From NCBI GenBank assembly GCA_903813345.2, contig CAIIXF020000006.1, positions 33,827,524 through 33,891,523 on the forward strand: a DNA stretch of 64,000 bases, written 5' to 3'. Below the pieces are notes generated by a model. It made no database searches, was not told where the DNA came from, and was given only the letters and a program-made list of their open reading frames with translations. The position numbers were made by a program, and so were the translations under genes. This document shows positions 49,797-62,164 of the stretch, piece by piece (position 1 is the stretch's first letter; each line of letters begins with the position of its first letter). This stretch comes from Owenia fusiformis (lineage: Eukaryota; Annelida; Polychaeta; Sabellida; Oweniidae).

Positions 49797-51358
49797 TTAC
49801 CCTACTATCACACCAAACTAGTTCTCACTACGTTCTTGAAAACGGGCTTCAACTGTGTACGAACGGACTGGACGTAGTTAGAACCGTTTGGAGTCTATTT
49901 ACAAACTTCACGTACTCGAACGAGTAGGTCCTCTAGAACATGCTCGCGCTCAAAATGTTCTCTTGGTCGTCACGTTCTACAATTACACCCTATGCAGACA
50001 GAGCCTGTGGGAAATATTGGGTGGGGAGCAAATGAGCGGAGGGTGCGGAGCTAACGGTCATTTTTGAATTTAAATTTGGGATATTTCTGGAACTAAGCCG
50101 TTTTGGGACTTCAAATATACCAAGATATGTGTATTTGACACCAAATATCAATAAAATTGTGAAAATAGTAGTGGAATTCATTTTATAGCGACGCAGTATG
50201 CCTTAAACATTTCCCAGACCTATATATTTTGAGACTATCCTTTTAATACTACGTCCCCAGCATTCATAAAAAATGGTGTTCAAGATACACTACCCATGCA
50301 AATTATTTTTGCATCTTGGAAGCCAGGCAGTATCTGTGTGATTTTATAAAAATTCGAAAATGTTCTTCAGATATGAGCCCCCTCTAAATATTGGGTGCGG
50401 AGCTACGTTTATGGAGCTGCTCCGCACCCAATATTTAGAGGGGGCTCATATCTGAAAAAACATTTCCGAATTTTTATAAACTCACACAGATACTGCCTGG
50501 CTTCCAAGATGCAAAAATAATTTGTATAGATAGTGTACCTTGAACACCATTTTTTATGAATGCTGGGGACTCAGTAGTAAAAGGATAATTTCAAAATATA
50601 TAGGTCTGGGAAAGGTTTAAGGCACACTGCGTCGCTATAGAATGAATTGCGCTACTATTTTCACAATTGTATTGATATTTGGTGTCAAATACACATATCT
50701 TGGTATATTTGAAGTCCCAAAACGGCTTAGTTCCAGAAATATCCTAAATTTAAATTCAAAAATGACCGTTAGCTCCGCACCCTCCGCTCATTTGCTCCCC
50801 ACCCAATATTTTCCACAGGCTCTGTCTGCATAGGGTGAATTAGGACGAGTGACAACCTACTAACGACGAGCTGGACGTACTACGAACGGAGCCGTCGTAC
50901 TTCAATCCTACTAGGGACGTTTTTACAACGAGTTGAACTGTCTGAGGACGTATTGAGAACGAGGTTCTTCAAAGCTGGTTTTAAACGGTCTGCGAACGGA
51001 ATGGACATAGCTACAACGTTCTACGGTCTGTTTACGAACTTCATGGACTTTCCCGGACGGGGAATGTGATTTAGAATTTTGAATCGATTCAAAATTACAT
51101 GGCGACCATACCGTTCTGTAATCAGGTCATGATGACCTTAGCTTCTGACTAAGGAACGCGTTATACGACGTTCCACACCGACGTGGTGCGACCTGGACGA
51201 ACTGCGAATGAGATGGACGTATTGAAGACTGTTTATGAACGAAGTAGCTAATTATTTTAGACATATTTCCCGACCTAAGCCAGATTGAGCCCGTTTTACG
51301 ACGTTTTCGTAGGACTGGCAAGAACGGGTAAGAACTAGTTTGGTGTGATAGGGGGTAA
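49797..51358. mobile_element. DNA transposon with subterminal motif arrays
   Basis: Inverted ends ttaccc.ctatcacaccaaactagttct occur at 49797 and, reversed, at 51358. Between the ends and the nested palindrome lie dense short motifs in both orientations (gaacgga, ggacgta, acgaac, gttct), as in subterminal transposase-binding repeats. No coding region is recognised, so it is non-autonomous. The family is unknown. Confidence 0.6.
49986..50837. mobile_element. Near-perfect 0.85-kb palindromic element
   Basis: Arms of about 410 bp are almost exact reverse complements about a centre near 50412, where a spacer of only a few bases separates gtgcggagct and agctgctccgcac. Ends read caccctatgcagacagagcc and the reverse. 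AATTA flanks it at 49981-49985 and 50838-50842 (5-bp target duplication). It is nested inside the 49797-51358 element. The matching 63-aa frames in the two arms are only mirror images. Confidence 0.85.
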
Positions 51359-52004
51359 TATACGCATAGTTAATACGGATGATATCAACAAATACAACGC
51401 AGAATTCTAAAGGACACCAGAAATAAAATATACACAATTATCATGGAAATGTCCCCATGGTCTACATGGTGACCCAAAAATCAGAACCCTCTAAAAGTGT
51501 AATAATTTCTTAAATACCTATCCCATCAATCCATTTTTCATGTACATAAACTAAGAATCTATGTATGATCATTTGATTTCAAGTTTGTTACACAAAATTG
51601 ATTATTTGTGATATCATGGATGATCTTAAAATGTGTACAATATTCGGAAAATAAACATTGAGATCATTTTGCAGGGAATAACGACTAAGCAATTGATTCG
51701 GTGAGTTGACTCTGTCTGGGAAAACGATGAACAATCTGCAATGGGTGGATCAAAAACAGAATACATCGTAACTGCAAGTGCTATATTTATTTTACAACTT
51801 TTTGGGACTCATACAGGGCTCACTTGGGAAATTTGGGAAATACGTTTTCCCTTATTAACTTTTTTTGGTAATATTGAGATCTGATTGGTCGTGTAATGCC
51901 AAGCTATTTGTGTAAATTATCGGAATTAATGATCATTGCAATCTCTCTATTTCAATACATTGAAATGTCTTTGTGTAATGTTATATGATGGTTCAAAAGA
52001 ATCT
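51359..52004. other. B-C spacer and 3' flank of gene C
   Basis: No gene is seen. About 51860-51980 matches the sequence downstream of gene B (37170-37290). Confidence 0.5.
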
Positions 52005-52010
52005 TTTATT
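52005..52010 (-). terminator. Polyadenylation signal of P450 gene C
   Basis: AATAAA on the - strand, about 75 bp after the stop codon of gene C. Confidence 0.5.
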
Positions 52011-52081
52011 TACAAGATTGAAGAATAAGTTGAGAATGTCTAGCAGCATATTTACTTTAAATTGCTAGTTGATTCATTATT

Positions 52082-55000
52082 TTAACGTCTCTGAACCTTT
52101 AGGTATAAACCATTCTTTGCATGCATCTGGCCACTCTTGACAAGCGTAACTGGATCCTGAAAAGTAAATCACTATAATGAATATGGCAATTCTAGACAGA
52201 AAGTGATGAAATCATAATAAAATTATAATTCCCCACGTCTGCTTCACAAACATTCTTGAATTATTTTGTTGATGAAATAGATATAAATTACCTCCGTCTT
52301 CTCACTGGGTAGAATCTGCAATTTCTGAATCATTTTGGAGAGGCACAACTTTACCTCGACCTGGGCCAATCGCATTGCAATACAAGATCTAGGGCCAAGT
52401 CCAAAGGGTTGATAATAGTAAGGGTTGCGCTTAGCCTTTTCTTCAGCAGAAAATCTGGAATTCCAAAGTATCTATCCATAAGTTCATCCATCGAAAAGGT
52501 TATCCCACTTAACAAGTTGTACTGGTCAAAAATATATAGAGAACTCATCCATCGCCATATAATCATTCATCTGACTATCCATTTGGCAGTCTGAATCATA
52601 ATTCAAATACTAGCAGTCAGATTTGTGAAGCAAATAACCTACCTTTCAGGAATGAATTTTTCAGGGTCGGGGTATATATCAGCATCATGGTGTATTCCAT
52701 ACACAGGGATTGTTACAATGGCATCCTTTGGAATAGTTATCCCTTCAATTGTAATAGTCTCAGTACATTGACGCTCCAACCTGGCCAAAATAAATGTCAT
52801 ATTCATGAGCTAAACATATGAGTAAGCCATGTTACTTGTAGTACTAATGATTGGTATTCATTTATTTTTTATATTGTTGCAATTTTACCTAGGTGCAGAT
52901 GGGAACAATCTTTGACTTTCTTCAATCACACTTTCTAAGTATGTCATTTTTTGTAACATCTCATACGTTATTTCCTCCTAAAAAGAATATAATAAATGTA
53001 GATGTCATAACTGTTATTGTAATTCTCATTTTTGGTATCTTATCATCGTTCTTTCTACCCCTACTCATTATTAAGTCAGTGATTTTCATTTTAGTCAATT
53101 GGATTTTGAATCACTAACTAAAACAAGTAGGTATACACTTAGTATTATGTATTATGACTGGACTAACAGAGACTGAATAAATCTGACATCTAGAGGTTTA
53201 ATTTTAAGTCAGTTTAATGAATATTACTATGGTTTAGTTGTGACTTCAAGTCTTACCTCACCATCTGTGACTTCCATAACCTCTTCATAAACCTTTTCTT
53301 GGATGTCCTGGTGAAGAGCCATTTCATAAGCAGCCCAGCTAATCGTAGTAGAGACTGTGTCATATCCAGCAAGGATAAATATGATTGCATTTGCCAAAAT
53401 CACATCATTTGAGAGTCCTTAAAGAATTAATTGTGAATACACAGTCCTAGGTCTGCTGTTGAATATATAAGCACAAATGCCAAAGGGAAGGGTGACTAAA
53501 AACTTTAAAGAAACCCAACAAGAAAAGCAAACTGTAAGTGTAAATCTGTCATAAGAAAAGTAGACCCTACATATCCCAAAACCATAATCTAACGTGAAAA
53601 GAAACAATGTCTAACATCCCCCTCCCCCCTCCAATCGAGAACCAATACCACAATCCAGGACCAGAACACCAAGGGACATTTCATTCATACTGAAGCATTA
53701 CAATACATGTTGAAGAAAAATTGAAAAAATTGATAGCCAATACTCATAACATCAAAAATAGTTGTAGATACTGGTACTCATAAAAGATAGAGTATTCAGT
53801 CTCAAATGATGTGGGATAGATAAAATCCAGTCTCGAAGTCCATAGGCAATTCAAAGGGTCAACATCCGTTCGCAAAGCCGTCATCATAATCCGTAAAACA
53901 CAACAATTCACAATGGTCATCAGGAGAAAACTATGGCTATTTTCGATCCCTATTTCTCAACCTATTTAGGGCGTTCTTCAAAATATATTGTTATGGATTC
54001 TGCATTACATGAACAAAGGGGTGGAAATATTATGTGTAAAAATAAGTGTCATTCAAGAGTACAACCAGTTGAAAAGAAATATAAAAATACTGAGAAATTA
54101 GTACGAGGGCAAATTGAAAAACATAAGGAATATAGAAATCAATATTTTGCAGCTTACTTTTGTCTTCGTCCTCAACATCCTGAGTCTTCAGCATAATATT
54201 CAGGAAATCATTATTTTTCTGAAAAATAAACAAGTTTGTATACAGCTGAAATATGAGTCAGAAATATAAAGCAACAAAATTTTTTTCATCATGATAATTG
54301 AATGCCACGATTTATTAATTCATGAATGAACATGTACAATACTTACGTTTGAATCAGCCTTTTTATTTGCTATGGCTTGAGTCATTATGTTCTTAAAGAA
54401 TGCATCACATTCGGCTGAAATTGCTCCCATTTTAGATTTTACTACCAATGGGCCCAACACAGGTGTCACTATAGCAACTAAAATTTTAAAAATCATTGAT
54501 ACCAGTAAAACATCATACAAAACAGTTTGCATGTTTTCAAGTAAAATTATGTCACAAGCATAGCCAGGTATGAGAAAATTTACCAAATACACTCAAATAT
54601 TGCACATATCAGTCAAGTCAAGTAAGTCAACATTCGAAAATATATCTGAATATATCCGAATAAAATGTTTTATTGTAAAATTATTAAAAGAACATGATGG
54701 GGAGTTAGCAAAGTACACAAACATTAGATACCATAACCAAATTCTTCTAAAAAATGGCTCATGGACAAAAATAAATGATATCAGTACAAAGTCATTGTAT
54801 AATATACTTTTAAAAGAAAAAGCCGAAAGCACAGTAATGGAAATTTATTGGAGTTCATTGTTTAAGACACCAAATACAACACAGTTTTATAGATCTATTT
54901 ATATGTCAACATTTATAAACATTGTTGACAAAAATATGCTGAATTTAACTATAAATTGATTCATAACATATTGGCATGTGGTAAACTTGTGAGTAAGTGG

Positions 55001-58000
55001 AATAATAACATTTCGAAACTGTGTTTATATTGCAATGAAACTCATGACATCAAGCATATGATATTTGAGTGTCGATTACTAGGAAATCTTTGGGTCAATG
55101 TTGGGAAGATTCTAAAATGTAATATTCAATGGAAAAATATAATATTAGGGTTTTATATGAATGAAGGAAATATTCAAGAATTTAGAAATATTGTCACAAC
55201 GGTGGTCAGCTATAGCATTTATGTAAATTGGAGTAAACACTCAGAGGATTATGAAGGACTTAAGGATGTAAATTTTAACCATCAAGCCTTTCTATATTTA
55301 TCCAAGTATGTTTATAATATGAGACATATGAAGAAGAAAAATAATGAAGTGCTGCACCTTTTAGAGGACTGCATTAATAATTTTGACTTGTTATATTAAC
55401 ATATAGTAGATGTAGATCATAGTATATGTAGATATACTTTTTTCACATCTTTATAGACATGTACTTGCTGTGTTTCTTTTTTATGTCTTTATAGGTTTAT
55501 TTTATTCTTTTTTACATCTTATAGATTAGATGTGAGATTACTGCAGGTTTATGTACTTACTGTAGCCTTATAATTTATATTATCACACCTTACTTAACCT
55601 TTGTATTCTTGATTAAATGTATATGTAAATATGTTTTGATTTTGAAAAAAAAAAAAAAACATTCGAAAATAAAAATCTCAAAAATCGTATATCTTTACTT
55701 TCCAAAATAATTTGTGAGGTGGTTATTAAGATGATAATACACATTTTAACGTATTAATTTTGAGTACATCTCGAATCCATTCTCAACAAAGCGTTCTCGA
55801 AATAAGTATTCGAAATGTTTGAGTTCGGGATGATAAAAGTACGTTAAGATATACCGCTCCTTAACAAACTCCTTTGGGAACAAGATTTAGAATCAAATGC
55901 ATATTCTTCTTATTTACTCCCTGAAACATGCCCATGAATGTTGTATAAGTAAATATCTCCGTTTAAAAAAATGAAAACGTTGTTCTCTACAGGTTCCATT
56001 TTGTATAATTGAAAAACAAAATTGAACATTTTGCTTTTCTAAATTGATAAGTTTCTTGGAATACAACTTAACCGTAAACGATTTAAGTCATTAATAATAT
56101 TTCATTTAGTGAATCCATACTGAATAGACAGTAACTGGGTCAATGTTTTGTGTTCAACCTTGTTTTCATGACTTTTAAACATGAGTCGACGATTATGTAG
56201 GAAATTTCATTTCCAAATGTAAACGTGTCAACTCCTGTTTTTGCACAATATCTAGCCTTTTATAATGATAGATCGCCAAAATCTGCATGTACCTATCAAT
56301 GAGGCGATATGTTTTTAAATTTATAGATGTAAGCTATAAACTCAAACAAAAATTCAAACCACCCGCTCTATTATTTTGATTACACAAGACGAAATTTCAA
56401 CTCCCGGGGAGCACTTTGGTACCACTTTGAAGAAAGATTCTTGAAAAATCGTTCGAATTTTCACAAAATGTTTTACGTAATTTTATTGCTTTGTTTAAGC
56501 CTCGACTTATAGCATACTCAAATCCGATACCATAATTATAAATAAATATGAAACATTCAACATACCAGGTTAAATGATAAACCGTTTCGAGAATTGATGA
56601 TTTGAGTTAATTGTGGATATTTATGTAAATGTAAGTCGGCATGTATTCGACAGTTAATGTACACACATGATGTATGCATCAACGTGTGACTTGAATATCA
56701 ATTCGTGACTATCACATTTGGCTTTCAAAAATTAAGTTGGAAGTTACAGTGGTAGGAGATTAACGAAAACGTCAATCACATCCAAATATCCGAACGACGT
56801 CAAGTATTAACAATACACTTTTCGTGCATCTCGAACAAGGCAAGGTTCTGTGATCCAGCAATGTGCATTTCGAAAGAAAAAATTCACAAATATCAACAAA
56901 TTTTATTGAGTAGGATATTACATTCGAAATCAAAACTTTCAAATTATTATTTTTAACCAAGAATTGTAAGAACTTGAAACATGTTGTGAGTTTTTCAAAC
57001 GGCATATCCTCATTCACGTTCTTTGACAAGGATGAATCCATTAGAAAATATGGATTTTCTTGATTATTCTTCAAAACTACCCTTGAAATATAAGTATGTA
57101 GGATATTACAGTGTAAATTGACACGCATTTATTTGCTCCATATCACGAACAAATAAATGCAGTACCAGCTTGCAATATTTGAAAACAGAAAGTTCATTCT
57201 GTATGTAAACAAGAAAAAATACATTTATGGTTGGTTCATAATGAAAAATGACGAATAACATACAGCTTTTGAAGTAGGGGTATACAGGGACACAGTGGAA
57301 AATCAGAAATTTAGGTCATATCCCAAAGATTGCTTCACCAATATGTAACAGAACATCAAAATTATCATTTACACGTTTTCTGATAGGTTTATTGAAAATA
57401 ATAAACCAGAGGTTTACTTCAATCGTGGCACCATTCTTAGTAAATGCTGATGAACAAACGAATATCGAATGTTGACTTAGTTACTTGGCTTGACCGATAT
57501 GTGCTTTTACAAAATAAAATGGCAAAATGGAAGCTTGAGTATAGATCACAGTCAGATCAAGAATATCGTCCTGTTCAGAAAGAAAATTTCATTGTGCTCT
57601 GAAAATGGCATTCTTACTTAGAGCTGCAATGACTCTGGCGGAACTAACGTTAAAGAATTCAGCAGTATGGGGAACAAATTCAGACTTTGGATTATTCTGG
57701 ATTTGTGCGTCTATCCCAAATCCAACAGCTGCCACCATGTCCAACGTACATTTTCCCACTAAACTGGAAAAAGGTGTAAAATGTTTTAAAATGAAAGAAA
57801 GGGAATCAGCTAGGAAAGTGTAAACACTTATCTGATGACGTGTATTGTTGCCAAAACTTCACAACGTTAATTCAAAGTGAGATATTAAAGGCAGAATCTG
57901 ATCTATAGGAGGTGACAAAATTACAAGCAACATGTATAATTGACCTACTACTCTATTCCTTACACTATCAAATACAATATCTCCCAAAAGATTCACAATA

Positions 58001-61000
58001 TGTTATATATTGGTGAAGTTATTAATGATTCAAAGTGCGAAAATGGGTGAAAAATGTTTAAATTCTCCCAAATAGTAAGAATGGTAACCATTCTTATAGA
58101 AAAATAATACATAACATTATTGTAAAAATCTTTAGTTTTCCTGGAATAAAGTACATGCTCTTTTGTGATTTTTAGAAAATAGACATGACAAGGAATGACA
58201 TGAGCCAAAAATATTCTAGAATTGAAACAATTTTTTGTTTAGCCTGCTTGCTATATCTGATTCTCTCTTTAAATATGAGTTGTAGTTGGTCAGCATTGGT
58301 CAATTAGAAAAATCAAAATCTTCTAATCACTCTTTGAATTCAAACATCTCATCTGCGTCTGCTCTCTCTCCCATCTTTTCCAAGAGAATATTGTTATACG
58401 TGTTTAAACCATCCATCATCTGTAAATGTAGAAAAATAATGTTCCATAACATATAGGGATTCGACTGACAAGACAGGGGTGGTTCTTGAAATCAAGTAAT
58501 ATTGGTCCCAGCATTGAAATTTTGAGCCCAATATCCTAAGAATTATGTCCAAGATTAAAAAAGAATGGCCAGTTTGTTATATAAATTGTACAATCTATGT
58601 GAAGAGGAGCAAACTTTTAGCCCCAATTTCTCCAGGGCCCACCTTAACCCCTATACCCTCCGCGCCAATGTCCGCCACTGCAACATCCCTTAAATATAAT
58701 AAATATAGTTTGAAATTATCAATGAATGTATATACTTAAGAATGTTTACCCGTTTAATCTTTCCACTAGTGAAAGTCTGGCTCATAACATTCCTTGTCTT
58801 TTTCCACTCATCATCAACCAAATTTGTTAACATTTTTTCAACAGCTTTTCCAAACACTGGGGGCAATTGCTGAAACAAGATCATTTAGATATTGTTACAC
58901 TCATGTAAAATGCTCATATGTTTCCATTAACATTTGTGAATGATGTCAAATGAAACATAGACAAGGGATTTTTTCAAAATGATTGACTATGCTGACAGTA
59001 AAAGATCCGTCTCTTGATTGGCCAGATATATACAGATTGTCCATCTTTACAATTACGTACAAAGTCTGTGAGGGTCGTGGGTTCAATCCCCACTGGACTG
59101 AACTGACTTTTCACATCAGCCTTTGGCGCAGGATTTAATTTTGTGTTATCATTGACCCAAAGAGACTTTATAGATACCTGGTCTGTATACAGTGTGGAAT
59201 GTCCATCTACTTGTGGTCACATTTGCTCCGATCTACAGGTTTGTAGAAAAAACCGGGTACCGGGTAGTAAATCCTCCGTGCTGGCTTCAAACTTGGTACC
59301 CGGTACCCGGTCGAAAAAACCGGGATCCCAAAAAACGAAAAATACGAATATTTAACATAAATATCATTAGAAAACGTGTAAGATTTGTTTTGAATTTATA
59401 AAAATGTATGTAACTTCCTTCAAAATTGAGCTAGAAGCTTCAAATAAAAAGCATTTTAAGGCTCTTTTCTTCCTCTATCATTACGGTCATATTTTCATTG
59501 GTTATGGGGGGGGGGGCAGGGGTGCGATCGCACCACAACTGCCCCTCCTGGCTACGCCTAAGACACTGTAAGACGATTTGAAAAACATGACAAATCAACC
59601 TTCCTCTTTTTTCAATAGTTCGTATGTTGGTACGTAATTGTTTTGATTATGATTTAAATCTGTAAATAGCTATCGTTAGTTTAGCAGAGATGTGACGTGT
59701 GTTAATTTACACGATGCAACGTATAAGATTTTGACTATAATCATAATTTAAGTTATCCCAATTTTCGACGAAACGTCCACTGAAGCAGTGCATTAATTGT
59801 TACATCTTACAATGTCACAGGCGTAGCCAGGAGGGGGTGCGATCGCACCCCCCCCCCTCCATAACCAATGAAAATATGACCATGATGATAGAGGAAGAAA
59901 AGAGCCTTAAATGCTTTTTATTTGAAGCTTCTAGCTCAATTTTGAAGGAATTTACATACATTTTTGTAAATTCAAAACAAATCTTACACATTTTCTAATG
60001 ATATTTATGTTAAATATTCGTATTTTTCGTTTTTTGGGTACCCGGTTTTTTCGACCAGGTACCGGGTACCACGTTTGAACCCAGCATGGGGGATTTACTA
60101 CCCGGTACCCGGGTTTTTTCTACAAACCCTCCGATCTACACCCGGATCTACAACATCGGAGCTCGACCAGTACTGAAAATTGGAGCAAATGTGACCATGG
60201 CGTGAATGTAAATACTTACTCTTCTATTTTGGAAGCTGGAGAATTCTTTGACCAAAACAGTTTTAAGAAGATCTCCATCAACAATAGCTAGATTAGGAGT
60301 GCTTCCATCAAATAAGCTGCAAATAGGGTGGGATTGATATTGCAAAAATACGGCTTTGTATAAAAAACCTCCTACCTCATACCCACCTACGTGGAACATG
60401 ATACAGTCATTGAAGGTTTCAATTTTAAAATTATGAAATCTCAAAATAGCTCAAATTATTAACATTTCTACAATTCCGGCTTTATTTTATGACAAGACAG
60501 ATGACAGATCCATAAATAAAGGCATATGGATGCATTTTAATGTATAATGACCCGAAGGCGCCCCAGGGGAATAAATAACTAACGACCGCGAGCACAGGTC
60601 AAAGAAGCCAGATAAGAAATTATTGAAAGAAAGAGTGCTAAATTCGATGCCCCGAGTGGGAATCGAATCCAGCTGGAATGTAGTAGCAACTTGCTATCAA
60701 GGGTCGTTACAAATGCATCTATAATTCATCATAAACTAAGATTTAATAGACTAAGATTGAACCCTTCAAAGACTGTATAATGCCCCACGTACGTGGGTTG
60801 GTGGGTATGAGGTAGGAGGTTTTTAATACAAAGCCCAAAAATACAGATGCTAATCAAATAATTCATCCCTGCAAAAAAATCAGTAAAATCGCAAGGTCAG
60901 AAGGTAGAACACAAACAGAGAATGAAATTTGAAGAAGTGAAATATGTTGAGGTCTTTTGATCACATGATAATACATCAACCAGTCTAATTCTAGCAATGG

Positions 61001-62090
61001 AATTCTAGCAATGAGGAATGAATATATTTGTAATATTTTTTGTTTGAATGAAACTGTTCTGAAATATTGATGTTTTCTTACTCGAGTCTCTAGCCAATAC
61101 AGTGGCCTTAGAAGAAGGTAAATGTTTTCCATTTTGGTGACTTACCCATATACTTTGTCTTTCTTATAACGTTCATACAATATCCTATCTCCCTCTACTA
61201 TACCCTGTAAAAAATATATCATGGTTGTATTCTCGTTGCATATGAACAAAGTATACAACAAGTGTCAGGACCATGGGCAGGCACGTAGCCAGAATTTTCC
61301 AAGGGGGGGGGTCACTTTTCCAAAAGGTTCTAGGGGGGGGTCACTTCGGCAAAGGACGATTCTCGGTTTGGAGAACAGTCTCCTGGGCTAATAATTTTTT
61401 TCATGAAAAATATAGAAATATTACCCAAATTAAACTATGAATATTCAAAAGGGGACATTTAAATCTACAAGATATAACAAATTGGTCTGAAGCAGGGATA
61501 ATGCTCAATTAGACTGATTCAATAAAATACAAGTCTTGATTTTGGGGAAAGAAGTTCATCAGTGTACTGCGCTAATATTTTTTTGCGAAAAATCTAAAAA
61601 TATTACCCAAATTAAATTATGACTATTCAAAAGAAGACATTCAAATCTATATTATGTAAAAAAATCAAATTTGTCCGAAGCAGGGATAATGCTCATTTAG
61701 ATTGAAGAACTTCGTTCTCCAAACCGAGAATCGTCCTTTGGCCAAAAATCTCTCAAAAATAGTCAGAATGGTGAAAAACTGCATGATTTTTAAAGAAATT
61801 TTGACAAGGGGGGGGAGGTTCGCCCGAATCCCACTGGCTACGAGCCTGATGGTTAAAAGGAAAATTCTAAAAGTACAATTGGTCATAAGGGAATGACTAA
61901 TATTACAATCACTTACTAATGGGTTACTGAAAGTAAAGAAGGAAAAGCAATACTCTAAAATATTCCATTCACAAAACTGTTAAATAGCATTACCTTAGAT
62001 ACTGACAGCCAAAAGGTGCCAATTATGGGAAATGGAGTAGGTCCTTTAATACCTTGTGCTGACCAATAGCCAAAGTTCCATGTAAGGTAT
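52082..62090 (-). CDS. Cytochrome P450, CYP3 clan, gene C (partial, exons 2-14)
   Basis: Exons 2-14: 62090-61994, 61204-61146, 60316-60220, 58869-58750, 58419-58331, 57763-57618, 54477-54347, 54218-54158, 53417-53257, 52977-52889, 52780-52643, 52454-52292, 52156-52082. All lengths equal those of gene B, and the frame is open from the phase-2 start of exon 2 to TAA. Exon 1 (membrane anchor) lies beyond 64000; the last five bases of the window, cttac, are its donor by alignment with gene B. Conserved features: [38 protein letters not shown], and C-terminus LKVQRR. It is nearest to gene B in protein, introns and 3' flank. Substrate unknown; microsomal monooxygenase inferred from family. Confidence 0.93.
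54643..55657 (+). mobile_element. 5'-truncated LINE in gene C intron 7
   Basis: A perfect 14-bp duplication aacattcgaaaata flanks it (54629-54642 and 55658-55671), and it ends in a run of about 16 A. The + strand encodes a retrotransposon ORF2 C-terminus in two frames: to about 54958, then from about 54956 a 147-codon frame with [18 protein letters not shown], a CxxC...H...C knuckle of the reverse-transcriptase zinc-binding type (L1/Tx1-like). One frameshift breaks it, so the copy is dead. It is antisense to gene C. Confidence 0.88.
55672..57617. other. Gene C intron 7, remainder
   Basis: AT-rich, with many attcg/cgaat motifs in both orientations. No transposase or exon is recognised. A 118-codon open frame on the - strand (56772-57128) has no family resemblance and no splice context. 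Confidence 0.4.
57885..58220 (+). repeat. Second copy of the dispersed repeat, gene C intron 6
   Basis: It begins ggcagaatctgatctatagg and parallels 43655-44120 throughout, including gtaaccattcttat. Only one copy of the start is present here, whereas the foldback loop has two. Confidence 0.7.
59238..60128. mobile_element. Inverted-repeat DNA element with 12-bp flanking duplication
   Basis: Ends ggtttgtagaaaaaaccggg and its reverse complement; the arms are long (about 300 bp) with diverged inner parts. Flanks carry ctccgatctaca at 59226-59237 and 60129-60140. Inside each arm is gggtgcgatcgcacc, a local palindrome beside a C or G homopolymer. No coding region. It lies in gene C intron 4 and may be of Mutator-like type. 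Confidence 0.75.
60352..60835. mobile_element. MITE with 9-bp target duplication, gene C intron 3
   Basis: Inverted ends of about 45 bp (ggctttgtataaaaaacctc onward) and the perfect direct flank caaaaatac at 60343-60351 and 60836-60844. The interior holds a tRNA B-box-like string on the - strand (ggattcgattccc near 60660), without a full tRNA fold. The 9-bp duplication fits Mutator-like transposition. Confidence 0.8.
61277..61850. mobile_element. Inverted-repeat element with G-run ends, gene C intron 2
   Basis: Ends caggcacgtagccag and the reverse complement of caggctcgtagccag, next to runs of 8-9 G/C. An inner inverted pair aaaggacgattctcggtttg (about 61354 and reversed about 61735). Non-coding. 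Confidence 0.65.
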
Positions 62091-62164
62091 CTAAAACAAA
62101 GATTTACACCAAATTATTTGTAATTTCAAAAGTAAAGTAAAGGGTGGTTATCATTAAATATATA

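Noticed and set aside
53933-54196. 87-codon + strand frame in gene C intron 9
   Set aside because: It overlaps exon 9 of the - strand P450 and shows no similarity of its own.
56772-57128. 118-codon frame on the - strand in gene C intron 7
   Set aside because: No recognised domain, no splice or promoter context, AT-rich composition like its surroundings; kept only as a note.
59071-59105. tRNA or SINE promoter (gggttcaatcccc, B-box-like)
   Set aside because: No matching A-box or cloverleaf upstream and no A-tail or duplication found.
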